Assembly: GCA_965198715.1 (NCBI GenBank)
Contig: CBDAPV010000001.1
Location: 2,418,001-2,482,000, forward strand
DNA from: RH-AL1 sp965198715
Lineage (GTDB): Bacteria > Pseudomonadota > Alphaproteobacteria > Rhizobiales > Beijerinckiaceae
Direction of reading: 5' to 3'
DNA: 64,000 bases
The position numbers and the translations under genes were made by a program. Within the stretch, counting starts at the first letter, position 1; every line of letters starts with the position of its first letter. Shown here in pieces: positions 16,332-24,828 of this stretch. The notes beneath the pieces were generated by a model. That model was not told where the DNA came from, made no database searches, and saw nothing but the letters and a program-made list of their open reading frames with translations.

Positions 16332-17494
16332 AGATCGCCACCGTTATCCTCGGCGTCGGCGCCCTCGGCGCAGCTGTCCTCGCCGTCGCTGGGCCGGATT
16401 GGCATCGGCCCTGGTACCACGGCACCCAGATGGGGTTCCGCGGAGAGCAGGCGGTTCAATTCGAGAGCCGCGCGTCCGGCGTGCCGATCAACGCGATCGT
16501 GCCGGAGCCGCTGCCCCCCGCGGCGGAAGGCGGGCCCAGGGCCACAGAGCAGTTCAAGAATGTCAAGGTGCTGACCGACGTGTCGGCCGCCGAGTTCATG
16601 CGACTGCAGCAGGCGGTCACCAATTGGGTTTCACCGCAGCAAGGCTGCGCCTTCTGCCACAACACGGATAACTTTGCCTCCGACGAGAAGCCAACGAAGC
16701 TGATCGCGCGCCGCATGTTCGAGATGACGCGCTACATCAACTCGGCCTGGGCAAGTCACGTCAATCCGTCGGGCATCACCTGCTACACCTGTCACCGTGG
16801 TCAGCCCGTACCGGCGGAGGTATGGTGGCCGCGCCCGGCGGCTCCGGTCAGACAATTCATAAGCAGGCGCGATCCTTGGAATGAAGCCGCGGACACCGTC
16901 TCGACCTTCTTCCCCAACGACGGATATGCCGAGTACTATTTGCAGGACAATCCGGTCGCGGCGCAGTCGACGACCGCGATGCGCACGCACGACGTCGCCG
17001 ACGTCATTGTACCGACGCGCATCTACGAGATGATGATGCAGTATTCGCTCTCCATCGGCGTGAACTGCGGCTATTGTCACCTCAACACATCTGTTTTCGA
17101 GGATTGGAGCCAGTCGACGCCGATGCGCTGGTCGGGTTACTACGCCTTGCGCTTGATCCGCGACCTCAACCGCAACTATCTGCTGCCGCTGGCCCAGGTC
17201 ATCCCTCAGCAGCGCACCCTGGTTCACCCGACGGCCATGCCGGTCATTCCCGATCATCAGAGCGGACAGCAGCCTGGTAACGCGCTGCTCACCTGCGCCA
17301 CTTGCCATTATCGTCTGCCGCAACCCCTCAACGGCGCCAACATGGTCAAGGACTATCCAGGGCTCGTGGGCACGTCGCCGAAGGCGAAGGACGCTGATCC
17401 CACGGGGTCCTCGGCCATCTACGAGGGCATGCTCCAGGCCGTGGCCGAACACCCTGTCGAGAATACTCCTGGAACCGAGGCGGCCAAACCATGA
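16328..17494 (+). CDS. pufC: Photosynthetic reaction centre tetrahaem cytochrome c subunit
   Basis: 388-residue cytochrome that re-reduces the photo-oxidised special pair from the periplasm. Four CxxCH haem motifs stand at residues 107-111, 152-156, 247-251 and 323-327. Candidate methionine ligands lie in RRMFEMTRY and YEMMMQYS. The N-terminus has a hydrophobic anchor (about residues 3-21) but no lipobox cysteine, so it is probably held by an uncleaved helix and not by lipid as in Blastochloris. It overlaps pufM upstream and puhA downstream by 4 bp each. Confidence 0.97.
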   Translation: MKIATVILGVGALGAAVLAVAGPDWHRPWYHGTQMGFRGEQAVQFESRASGVPINAIVPEPLPPAAEGGPRATEQFKNVKVLTDVSAAEFMRLQQAVTNWVSPQQGCAFCHNTDNFASDEKPTKLIARRMFEMTRYINSAWASHVNPSGITCYTCHRGQPVPAEVWWPRPAAPVRQFISRRDPWNEAADTVSTFFPNDGYAEYYLQDNPVAAQSTTAMRTHDVADVIVPTRIYEMMMQYSLSIGVNCGYCHLNTSVFEDWSQSTPMRWSGYYALRLIRDLNRNYLLPLAQVIPQQRTLVHPTAMPVIPDHQSGQQPGNALLTCATCHYRLPQPLNGANMVKDYPGLVGTSPKAKDADPTGSSAIYEGMLQAVAEHPVENTPGTEAAKP

Positions 17495-18255
17495 TCGGCG
17501 TCTTCACCACCCAGATCGATCTTGCCCAGGTCCTGATCGCCGCCACCGTCATCGCCTGGTTCGTCCTCGTCTGGTACCTGCAGCGCGAGAGCAAGCGGGA
17601 GGGCTATCCGCTCGAGGAGGCCATTCCGACGGTGCGCCACAGCATCGTCGGCTGGCCTGACGTGCCGCCGCCCAAGACGTATCTGCTGCTCGAGGGCGGC
17701 ACGACCGTTCTTCCTCAGGAGTATGAGCGCCGAGAGCTCGCCGCCCAGCCGCGCGAGATGCATCCCGGAGCGCCGCTCTACCCCGTCGGCGAACCCCTGC
17801 TCGCCGGCATCGGACCTGGCTCCTACACGCTGCGCCGCGACGAGCCTTTCCTCCTGCTCAGCGGTGAGCCCTGCCTGCAGCCGCTGCGCATGACGCCGCA
17901 TCTCAAATGCGTCGATCCCGATCTCGACCCGCGCGGTTTGCGGGCACTCGGCTCCGACTTCGCCGACGCCGGTCTCTGCGTTGACGTCTGGTACGACGAC
18001 GAATCCAAGATCACACGCTATCTCGAGGTCGAGCTGAACGACGGGGCCGGCCGCCGCCTGGTGCCGATCTTCTACTGCTCGCTCCGCGCCGGCTCGCCGG
18101 GCTTCCGCTGCAATGCCATCACCGGCGCGCAGTTCAAGCTGGCTCCGACAACCCGTCTGCCCGACGTGATCACCGCCCGCGAGGAAGACCGCGTCAACGG
18201 CTTCTGGGCCGGCGGCCACATGTACTCAGCCCCCTACAAGGACGCGATCCTATGA
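17491..18255 (+). CDS. puhA: Photosynthetic reaction centre H subunit
   Basis: 254-residue H subunit that caps the cytoplasmic side of the L/M core and assists proton transfer to QB. A single N-terminal transmembrane helix (about residues 12-30; VLIAATVIAWFVLVWYL) is followed by RESKREGYPLE and a soluble PRC-barrel domain. Motifs such as PKTYLLLEGG, DPRGLRALGSDFADAG and TAREEDRVNGFWAGGHMYS are typical of PuhA. In most purple bacteria puhA sits in a separate bch-lhaA-puh cluster; here its ATG overlaps the pufC stop. It has probably moved into the puf operon. Confidence 0.96.
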   Translation: MIGVFTTQIDLAQVLIAATVIAWFVLVWYLQRESKREGYPLEEAIPTVRHSIVGWPDVPPPKTYLLLEGGTTVLPQEYERRELAAQPREMHPGAPLYPVGEPLLAGIGPGSYTLRRDEPFLLLSGEPCLQPLRMTPHLKCVDPDLDPRGLRALGSDFADAGLCVDVWYDDESKITRYLEVELNDGAGRRLVPIFYCSLRAGSPGFRCNAITGAQFKLAPTTRLPDVITAREEDRVNGFWAGGHMYSAPYKDAIL

Positions 18256-18896
18256 ACGCCCTCCTCGAGGAAGACATCCGCAACGGCAACACGCTCGCGC
18301 CCGGCGAGACCGTGATCTGGGCAGGCAAGCCATCGTGGCGCCACGTCGCCCGCGACGCGCTTCACCTGCGCGGTGTGACCATCTACTTCGGCCTGCTCTT
18401 CGTGCTCGATGCCTACCAGGCCTGGATGAAGGCCATCCCGTTCAAACAGGCGGTGCACGACAGCGTGCCGCTGGCGGCGATCACGTGCTTCGCGCTTGGG
18501 ATCCTCGCCATCGTCTCCTACCTCGTGAGCCGGTCGCGCTACACGATCACCAACCACCGCGTGATCCTGCGCTACGGCATCGCCATGCCGGCGACGCTGT
18601 CGATCCCGCTGCGCCAGATCGCCAGCATCGCCGTGGCGACGAACAGCGACTACACCGCCGATATCGCGCTGGACCTCAAGAAGGGCAATAACATGCCCTA
18701 CCTCAAGCTCTGGCCGCACGCTCGAGCCTGGCACGTGACGCAGCCGCAGCCCATGCTTCGTTCGCTTTCCCAGGGTGACCAGGTCGCGGCCACGTTGGCC
18801 AAGGCGCTGCAGGCGGCGGAAGGCGGTCGGATCGTTCCGGCGTCGCGCCGCAAGGAGCAGGAGAAACAGCTCGTGCCGCAGCTGCTCGGCGCCTGA
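18252..18896 (+). CDS. puhB: Photosynthetic complex assembly protein PuhB
   Basis: 214-residue membrane protein. PuhB is known in Rhodobacter to promote reaction-centre assembly. Predicted helices lie near residues 40-57 and 73-92, followed by a bacterial PH-like segment (SRYTITNHRVILRYGIAMP). The start LEEDIRNGNTLAPGETVIWAGKPSWRHVA shows the usual PuhB GE-x-IL-W-x-G-x-P-x-W pattern. It overlaps puhA by 4 bp and ends the operon; a short CCGC/GCGG hairpin follows at 18901-18911. Confidence 0.92.
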   Translation: MNALLEEDIRNGNTLAPGETVIWAGKPSWRHVARDALHLRGVTIYFGLLFVLDAYQAWMKAIPFKQAVHDSVPLAAITCFALGILAIVSYLVSRSRYTITNHRVILRYGIAMPATLSIPLRQIASIAVATNSDYTADIALDLKKGNNMPYLKLWPHARAWHVTQPQPMLRSLSQGDQVAATLAKALQAAEGGRIVPASRRKEQEKQLVPQLLGA

Positions 18897-18911
18897 TCGG
18901 CCGCTCAGCGG

Positions 18912-19571
18912 TTATTTGGTGGCTTCGTCGAGGTCGCCGTACTTGAACTCTGGCGCCGCCCTCATCTGCTCGGGGGTGGCGTCCATCGTTGCACTGTAGC
19001 GCTTCGAACCCTGGTCGAAGGCGAGAGCGAGCGCCCCGGGCGTCACCGCAGCATAGCGCTCGCCGATCCCGAGCAGCCCGGCCACCTGCACGACATAGGC
19101 GTGAACGCCGCCGTGATCGACGGCGATGTCGCGGATCATGCCAAGCGACGTGCCCTGCTTGTTGATCACTTGCGTGCCGATCAGCTTGGAGGCCAGCTTC
19201 TCCGTCGGCAGTACGGTGGCGAAGGTGGCCGATCCCGTCAACGTGCCCGCGCCATCGCCACCCGCGGCCGAGCCACTGTGCGGATCCAACGTGACCACCT
19301 CGGTCATTGAGGCAGGATCGAGCACCATGGCGACGGGATGGCCGGCCTTGTCCTTGCCCCGCACGAACACCGCATTGGGCAGGATTCGAAGATCGGTGAA
19401 GCCGGCCTTGCGCAGTGTCGCTTCCATGTCTGCGGAGAACGCCGCGGGTCTGGGCTGGGCCGGCACGGCGGGCGCCTGTGTCGCTGGTGGGGAAGTCGAC
19501 GTGCCCTGCGCTATCGCGATAGCCGGAGTGTAGAGAAGCAGAGTTGGGATGGCGAAGGGGAGCAGGCGCAT
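18912..19571 (-). CDS. Exported PRC-barrel domain protein
   Basis: 219-residue protein with a signal peptide (MRLLPFAIPTLLLYTPAIAIAQG). A PRC-barrel domain lies at about residues 120-190 (KLIGTQVINKQGTSLGMIRDI followed by AYVVQVAGLLGIGERYAAV). The remainder is Ala/Pro-rich. PRC barrels occur in PuhA and in RNA-processing and stress proteins; this is a generic exported member. It lies convergent with puhB, so a shared function with the reaction centre is not supported. Start taken at the ATG at 19571, before the signal peptide. Confidence 0.75.
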   Translation of the reverse strand: MRLLPFAIPTLLLYTPAIAIAQGTSTSPPATQAPAVPAQPRPAAFSADMEATLRKAGFTDLRILPNAVFVRGKDKAGHPVAMVLDPASMTEVVTLDPHSGSAAGGDGAGTLTGSATFATVLPTEKLASKLIGTQVINKQGTSLGMIRDIAVDHGGVHAYVVQVAGLLGIGERYAAVTPGALALAFDQGSKRYSATMDATPEQMRAAPEFKYGDLDEATK

Positions 19572-19667
19572 GGGTGCCAGTCTCCGCGCATCCGCCTTGC
19601 CTGGCAAGCTCAGCTGAGCGCCGTGCCACTCACCTGGCAAGCCCGACCCGCCCTTGAGGGATCTTCA

Positions 19668-20783
19668 TCATAGTCTCCGCGCCCGCGAACGGAACGCGCC
19701 CGCCATGGCGTGCCAGAGCGGCTTCTTCTCCAACATGTCGTCGTAGGGCAGGGGGCGAGCCAGGCGGGTCGCGCCGTGCGCCACCATCGTCGCGGGATCG
19801 TTCCACCAGGTGTAACGGTCGGAGAGACCCCAGGTGATGATAGTGGATACCGCGGGCACGGCGAGGGCTACGTGCAGGAAGGCCGACGCGTAGGCTGCAA
19901 CCGCCTTGTCGCGCGCCGCGATGTCCTCGGGGAAGCTCACGTCGTCGACGTCAAATTCGGTGATGAGGATCTCGACTTTGCGATCGGCGAGCTGATGCAG
20001 GAAGTCGGCGAAGGCGCCGAAATCGTGCGGAAGCTGCGGCAGGACATGACCTTGCAGGCCGACCCCGTCTAGCCGCAGCCCCTTGTCCTGGATGCGATCG
20101 ACGAGGTTGAGCAAAGAGTGGCGCACGGCGCGGCCGACGGGATCGTCGCTCTCGGTCCAGGCCTCGTTCAAGACCAGCTTCGCCGAAGGATCGAGCGAAG
20201 CGGTGCGGCGGAAGGCGCGGAAGATGTAGTCGATCCCCATCGCATCGTACCAGGGGCCGGGCCGGAACGTGCCGGGCTTGTCCTTGCCGAGCCAGAACGG
20301 CTCGTTGACCACGTCCCAGGACGCGACGCGCCCGGCAAAATGCGGCACGACGCGCTCGAGATAGGTGTCAAAGACGCGCTCCGTCTCGGAATGCGATAGC
20401 GTCTTGAGCCAGGCAGGCGGCCAGTCGTTCCATGCCAGAGTGTGCCCGCGCACGGCGAGACCATAGCGACGCGCGCCGTCGACCAGCGCGTCGGCCGGGG
20501 CAAAGTTGAAGACGCCTTCCTGCGACTGCAGGGCATCGAACTTGAGCGCGTTTTCCGGCGTGATCAGCGCCGCCTGCGCGGTGAAGAGCTGCCGGTAGGC
20601 ATCGTCCTTGAAGAGCTCGCTGCCGCCGGCCGAGCCGAAGGCGAGACCGCCGATGTCGGCCGCAGATCGAAGAGAGACTTCGCTTGACGCGAGAGCAGGC
20701 GACCGCGTCGCCAAGCTGCCGGTGGCCAGCGTGCCGATGCCGAAGGCCAGGAGTTCGCGACGGGTTGGATCGAGAGCTGACAC
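19668..20783 (-). CDS. Tat-exported endo-1,4-beta-xylanase (GH10)
   Basis: About 371-residue glycoside hydrolase family 10 enzyme. The N-terminus carries a twin-arginine signal (TRRELLAFGIGTLATG) with a cleavage site near SPALASSEV. The GH10 acid/base is the Glu of WDVVNEPFW and the nucleophile is the Glu of ILITEFDVDD; TWWNDP near the C-terminus is also typical. It likely hydrolyses xylan-type plant polymers in the periplasm or outside. The start is probably the GTG at 20783, with a short n-region; a GTG at 20813 is also in frame. Confidence 0.9.
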   Translation of the reverse strand: MSALDPTRRELLAFGIGTLATGSLATRSPALASSEVSLRSAADIGGLAFGSAGGSELFKDDAYRQLFTAQAALITPENALKFDALQSQEGVFNFAPADALVDGARRYGLAVRGHTLAWNDWPPAWLKTLSHSETERVFDTYLERVVPHFAGRVASWDVVNEPFWLGKDKPGTFRPGPWYDAMGIDYIFRAFRRTASLDPSAKLVLNEAWTESDDPVGRAVRHSLLNLVDRIQDKGLRLDGVGLQGHVLPQLPHDFGAFADFLHQLADRKVEILITEFDVDDVSFPEDIAARDKAVAAYASAFLHVALAVPAVSTIITWGLSDRYTWWNDPATMVAHGATRLARPLPYDDMLEKKPLWHAMAGAFRSRARRL

Positions 20784-20912
20784 GTGGATGTTCCGTTGGT
20801 GGCAGCCTCGCACCGCGATGTGTGCAGTGGAGGTCAGCGAGGCAATGCCGGATCGGGGACGCTCATCCCGGCGCAGTGGAGAGCGAACGCTCCATTACGG
20901 GAAGCGAAGTTC

Positions 20913-21677
20913 TCAGACCTCTGCCTCAAACATCGCCGTGTCGAGCCTGAACGAGCCGTCGGCTTCGATGGCGAAGCGGTCAATCACCTCGGGCGGCATC
21001 TGGGCCTGGAGTGCGCGTATGGCGCGGACCTGCACTTCGGGCGTGCCGATGCGGGCGATCCAGACGGAGAAGTCGAGCCGCAGCCGACCGGTCACCGGGG
21101 CAGAAGGCACGAAGCCGGCGGCGCGCAGCATGGTGAGCCATTCGTCGGGCGTATAATCGCGCACATGCGAAGGATCGCGCAGGATCTCGATCGCCTGAAG
21201 GAAGGTGTCGTGCAGCGCACTGTCCTGCGGCGCTACCACATCCATGACGGCGGCGGTGCCGCCGGGCCGCAGCACGCGGCGCATGCCGGCGAGCCCGGCG
21301 GCGACGTCGTGCCAGTGGTGGGCGCTCATACGGGTGAAAACGAAGTCGAAGCTGGCGTCTGCGAAGGGCAGGGCCTCCGCTGTGCCGCGCTCGGTGCGCA
21401 CGCCCGTCAGCCCTCGCGCCTGCGCTTCGAGGGAAACGGCGGCGAGCATGTCGGGCGAGAGATCGTAGGCGAGGACCTCCGAAGCGTAGGGCGCCACGGC
21501 GTAGGTGACGTGGCCGCCGCCGCAACCGAGATCCAGCACGCGCGAGCCTGGCCGTGCCGCGACCAGCGCAGCGAAGCGCGGGAGATCGGCGCCTCGGGCA
21601 TGATCGGCGCTCTCGACGTAGGCGCGGGCATGAGGACCGAATTGCGTGGCGACAAGGGCTTCGTGGGCGGCGGACAT
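20913..21677 (-). CDS. Class I SAM-dependent methyltransferase (UbiE-like)
   Basis: 254-residue soluble methyltransferase. Motif I VLDLGCGGGHVTYAVAPY (near residues 47-64), an acidic loop (AYDLSPDM) and LPFADASFDFVF are the SAM-binding elements. The C-terminal half (about 190-254) is variable. Methyltransferases of this subgroup act on small molecules or quinones; the substrate is not predictable. No quinone or pigment genes are adjacent. Confidence 0.82.
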   Translation of the reverse strand: MSAAHEALVATQFGPHARAYVESADHARGADLPRFAALVAARPGSRVLDLGCGGGHVTYAVAPYASEVLAYDLSPDMLAAVSLEAQARGLTGVRTERGTAEALPFADASFDFVFTRMSAHHWHDVAAGLAGMRRVLRPGGTAAVMDVVAPQDSALHDTFLQAIEILRDPSHVRDYTPDEWLTMLRAAGFVPSAPVTGRLRLDFSVWIARIGTPEVQVRAIRALQAQMPPEVIDRFAIEADGSFRLDTAMFEAEV

Positions 21678-21741
21678 GGAGTTTCTCGTAGCTGGCGCGG
21701 TGATGTTGCCGTGAAGGGATCGCGACGTCTACACCGGTCGC

Positions 21742-21981
21742 GTGAGCGAGCCGACGATCCTCGACCTGCGCGGGCTTAAGTGTCCTCTACCCGTGCTGCG
21801 GACGCGCAAGGCGCTACGCCGGTTGCCGCCGGGCGCCGCGCTCGTCGTGCTCAGCACCGACCCGCTCGCCGGCCTCGACATCCCGCACATGGCGGTGGAA
21901 GATGGGTACACACTCGTGCGACGATGGCAGGAGGGCGACGCCAGCGCCTTCCATCTCGTGAAGAGCGCCGGCGAACCTTGA
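21742..21981 (+). CDS. TusA/SirA-family sulfur carrier
   Basis: 79-residue protein with the family motif LDLRGLKCPLPVLRTRKAL; the Cys in CPLP is the sulfur acceptor. It starts with GTG. Members act in tRNA thiolation, molybdopterin or general sulfur transfer. It is solitary and divergent from the methyltransferase. Because nasA in this window needs molybdopterin, a link is possible but unsupported. Confidence 0.85.
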   Translation: MSEPTILDLRGLKCPLPVLRTRKALRRLPPGAALVVLSTDPLAGLDIPHMAVEDGYTLVRRWQEGDASAFHLVKSAGEP

Positions 21982-22029
21982 CTGTCATGGTGGCAGCCGG
22001 TCCAGTGCGAGTACCGCGCGGAGGCTGCC

Positions 22030-22611
22030 TTGGCTCACCCTCTTCTCAAGCCCACAACGATGTCTCTCGATGATTTCGAAGACCTGCTGGCCGACCAGCC
22101 GGAGGACGAGCGCTGGGAGCTGATCTGCGGCCGCGTGGTGCGCATGATGGTCGGTGCGCGCTGGGAACACAATCTCATCGTCGGCAACATAGCCTCAGGC
22201 CTCAACACGCGCTTGCGAAGCGCGGGATCGTCCTGTCGGGCTTTGTCAGAGACGTTCCGCCTGAAAGAGGCCTCGACGCCCTCCTCGCTCATGCCCGACG
22301 TGCTCGTGTTCTGCACGCGGCCTGTCGCCGGGGCGACGTATCTCGACGATGCCACCGTCATCTTCGAGGTCCTCTCGCCCGGTACGCAAAGCCGCGACCG
22401 TCAGGACAAGTGGCTGGCCTACCAGCGCCTCCCAAGCCTTCAGCATTACGTCCTGGTATCCCGGGATGCGCCCCACGCCGAGCGCATCGATCGCGAAGAC
22501 GGCCGCTGGAGCGGCTTTCGCGTGATCGAAGGACTCGAGGCCAAGTTGGCGTTGCCGGCCCTCGGCCTCGTTCTACCGATGGCCGAAGTCTATGCCGACG
22601 TCCTTGATTGA
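22030..22611 (+). CDS. Uma2-family (DUF820) putative endonuclease
   Basis: 193-residue member of the Uma2 family, a PD-(D/E)XK-like nuclease fold of unknown biology that is abundant in cyanobacteria and present in alphaproteobacteria. MSLDDFEDLLADQPEDERWELICGRVV, SLMPDVLVFC and VIFEVLSPGTQSRDRQDKW follow the family pattern (E...PD...E-x-LSPxT). The start is a TTG at 22030 or an ATG at 22060. Its 3' end overlaps the end of glgX by 22 bp, tail to tail. Confidence 0.82.
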   Translation: MAHPLLKPTTMSLDDFEDLLADQPEDERWELICGRVVRMMVGARWEHNLIVGNIASGLNTRLRSAGSSCRALSETFRLKEASTPSSLMPDVLVFCTRPVAGATYLDDATVIFEVLSPGTQSRDRQDKWLAYQRLPSLQHYVLVSRDAPHAERIDREDGRWSGFRVIEGLEAKLALPALGLVLPMAEVYADVLD

Positions 22612-24755
22612 AGCGCGCCGGACAGCCGCGGCGTGCGCAGCACGAACATCACGACCGAACGACCCGTGACCTCGTAGACCTTGTCGAAGGCGAACATCTC
22701 ACCGTCGTCGGCCTCGGGCTGGTTGGTGTCGAGCAGGCGTTCCCAGGCGCTGCCGCCGGTAACCTCGGGCAGGCCAAAGCCCACGCCGTCGTGGTAGGCG
22801 TTGAAGCAGAGGTAGAGCGTGCGGTCGCTGCCGCGCTTCTTGATGCCGGTCGGTTGGGCCCGGCCGTCGAGCAGCACACCAAGGCTGAGGGCATTGCCGT
22901 CCGCCCAATCCTCGTTGCGCATCTCCTCCCGGTCCGGGCGCAGCCAAGTGACGTCCTTGACGTCGAGCTCGGCGTTGTAATGCCCTGTCAGGAAACGCTC
23001 GCGTCGCAGGATCGGGTATTCGTGCCGCAGCCGCGTCAGCTTCTTCGTGAAGGCGAGCAGCCTGCGGCCGTTCTCCGACATGTTCCAGTCGACCCAGCCA
23101 ATTTCGTTGTCCTGACAATAAGCGTTGTTGTTGCCGCCCTGCGTACGACCGAACTCGTCACCGGCAAGCAGCATCGGCAAGCCCTGCGAGACGAACAGCG
23201 TGGTCAGGATGTTGCGCTTTTGGCGTTCGCGCAAAGCGTTGATGTCTGCTTCGTCCGTCTCGCCCTCGACTCCGCAGTTCCAGGAGCGGTTGTGCGAATG
23301 GCCGTCGCGGTCGTCTTCGCCATTGGCAAGGTTGTGTTTGTCGTTGTAGCTGACGAGGTCGTGCAAGGTGAAGCCGTCATGCGCCGTCACGAAGTTGACG
23401 GAGGCCCAAGCCTTGCGCCCGCGCTGGTTGAAGAGCTCGGCCGACGCCGTGAGCCGCGTGGCGAGATTGGGCAATTCGTGCTTGCCGCCAATCCAATACT
23501 CGCGAACATTGTCGCGGTAGCGGTCGTTCCACTCCGCCCAGCCCGGCGGAAAGCGCCCGACCTGGTAGCCGCCCGGTCCGCAGTCCCAGGGCTCGGCGAT
23601 CAGCTTGACCTGCGACAGTACCGGGTCCTGCCGGCACGAATCCAGGAAGCCGCCGCCCTCATCGAAGCCGTAATCTTCGCGCGCCAGGATTGTGCCGAGG
23701 TCGAAACGGAACCCGTCGACATGCATGTCCTCGACCCAATAGCGCAGGCTGTCGGTGACCATTTGCAGCACGCGCGGGTGCGAAAGGTTCAGCGTGTTCC
23801 CGGTACCGGTATCGTTAACGTAGTAGCGGGGCTTGTCCTTGAGCAGACGGTAATAGGAATAGTTGTCGATGCCCTTGAAGGAGAAGGTTGGGCCGAGCTC
23901 ATTGCCTTCGGACGTGTGATTATAGACGACGTCGAGGATTACTTCGAGGTCGTTACCGTGCAGGTGATTGACCATCTCCTTGAATTCGGAAAAGGCGAAA
24001 TCGTAGACGCTGGCGAAGCGGCGATCCGGCGCGAAGAAGCCGAGCGAATTATAGCCCCAATAGTTCGTCAACCCTTTGTTCAAGAGATAATCGTCGTTGA
24101 TGAAGACGTGGATCGGCATCAGCTCGACGGCGGTGACGCCAAGCGATTTGACGTGCTCGATGACGTCGGGGTGAATCAGGCCACGGAACGTGCCCTTGAG
24201 GAGGTCCGGCACCTTGGGGTGACGCTTAGTGAAGCCGCGCACATGCATCTCGTAGATGAGCGACTGGTCGAACGGCGTGCGCAACGGCTTCTCGTTGCCC
24301 CACGTGAAGGCAGGGTCGATCACCCGCGCCTTCATCATATACTTGGCGCTGTCACGTGTGTCGTAGGTCGTGTCGTCCCCGCTCTCCATGGTGTAACCGA
24401 AGACGGCAGGGTTCCAGGTCAGCTTACCGTCAAGCGCTTTGGCGTAAGGGTCGAGCACGAGCTTGTTGGGATTGAAGCGATGACCAGCTTCGGGATCATA
24501 AGGGCCGTGGACGCGGTAGCCGTAGACCGTGCCGGGGCGCGCGTCGGGCAGGTAGCCGTGCCACACCTCGTCGGTGAACTCGGGCAGTTCAATCCGCTCC
24601 ACTTCCTTCTCGCTGAAGTGGCTGAAGATGCAGAGCTCCACCTTGGTGGCGTGAGCGGAGAAAAGGGCAAAATTAACCCCTCGTCCATCCCAGGTCGCAC
24701 CGAGAGGATAGGGCCGGCCCTCGCGGACACGGCTCTTGGGGTGGGTCGAAGTCAA
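22590..24755 (-). CDS. glgX: Glycogen debranching enzyme GlgX
   Basis: About 721-residue GH13 isoamylase-type debranching enzyme that removes short alpha-1,6 branches from phosphorylase-limited glycogen. An N-terminal CBM48-like domain (RPYPLGATWDGRGVNFALFS) is followed by the TIM barrel with EVILDVVYNHTSEG, DGFRFDLGTIL, LIAEPWDCGPGGYQVG and FVTAHDGFTLHDLV. No ATG is available near the conserved N-terminus. A TTG at 24755, eight nt after GGGGA, gives the usual GlgX length. A longer open frame to 25064 is not homologous. No other glycogen genes are adjacent. Confidence 0.92.
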   Translation of the reverse strand: MTSTHPKSRVREGRPYPLGATWDGRGVNFALFSAHATKVELCIFSHFSEKEVERIELPEFTDEVWHGYLPDARPGTVYGYRVHGPYDPEAGHRFNPNKLVLDPYAKALDGKLTWNPAVFGYTMESGDDTTYDTRDSAKYMMKARVIDPAFTWGNEKPLRTPFDQSLIYEMHVRGFTKRHPKVPDLLKGTFRGLIHPDVIEHVKSLGVTAVELMPIHVFINDDYLLNKGLTNYWGYNSLGFFAPDRRFASVYDFAFSEFKEMVNHLHGNDLEVILDVVYNHTSEGNELGPTFSFKGIDNYSYYRLLKDKPRYYVNDTGTGNTLNLSHPRVLQMVTDSLRYWVEDMHVDGFRFDLGTILAREDYGFDEGGGFLDSCRQDPVLSQVKLIAEPWDCGPGGYQVGRFPPGWAEWNDRYRDNVREYWIGGKHELPNLATRLTASAELFNQRGRKAWASVNFVTAHDGFTLHDLVSYNDKHNLANGEDDRDGHSHNRSWNCGVEGETDEADINALRERQKRNILTTLFVSQGLPMLLAGDEFGRTQGGNNNAYCQDNEIGWVDWNMSENGRRLLAFTKKLTRLRHEYPILRRERFLTGHYNAELDVKDVTWLRPDREEMRNEDWADGNALSLGVLLDGRAQPTGIKKRGSDRTLYLCFNAYHDGVGFGLPEVTGGSAWERLLDTNQPEADDGEMFAFDKVYEVTGRSVVMFVLRTPRLSGALQSRTSA

Positions 24756-24828
24756 AGCTGGAAATCCCCGCGGTTGGCCGTATGCAAACGAGGGCTTGCA
24801 CCCATTGTTCCAGTTGCTAGCGTCGCGG

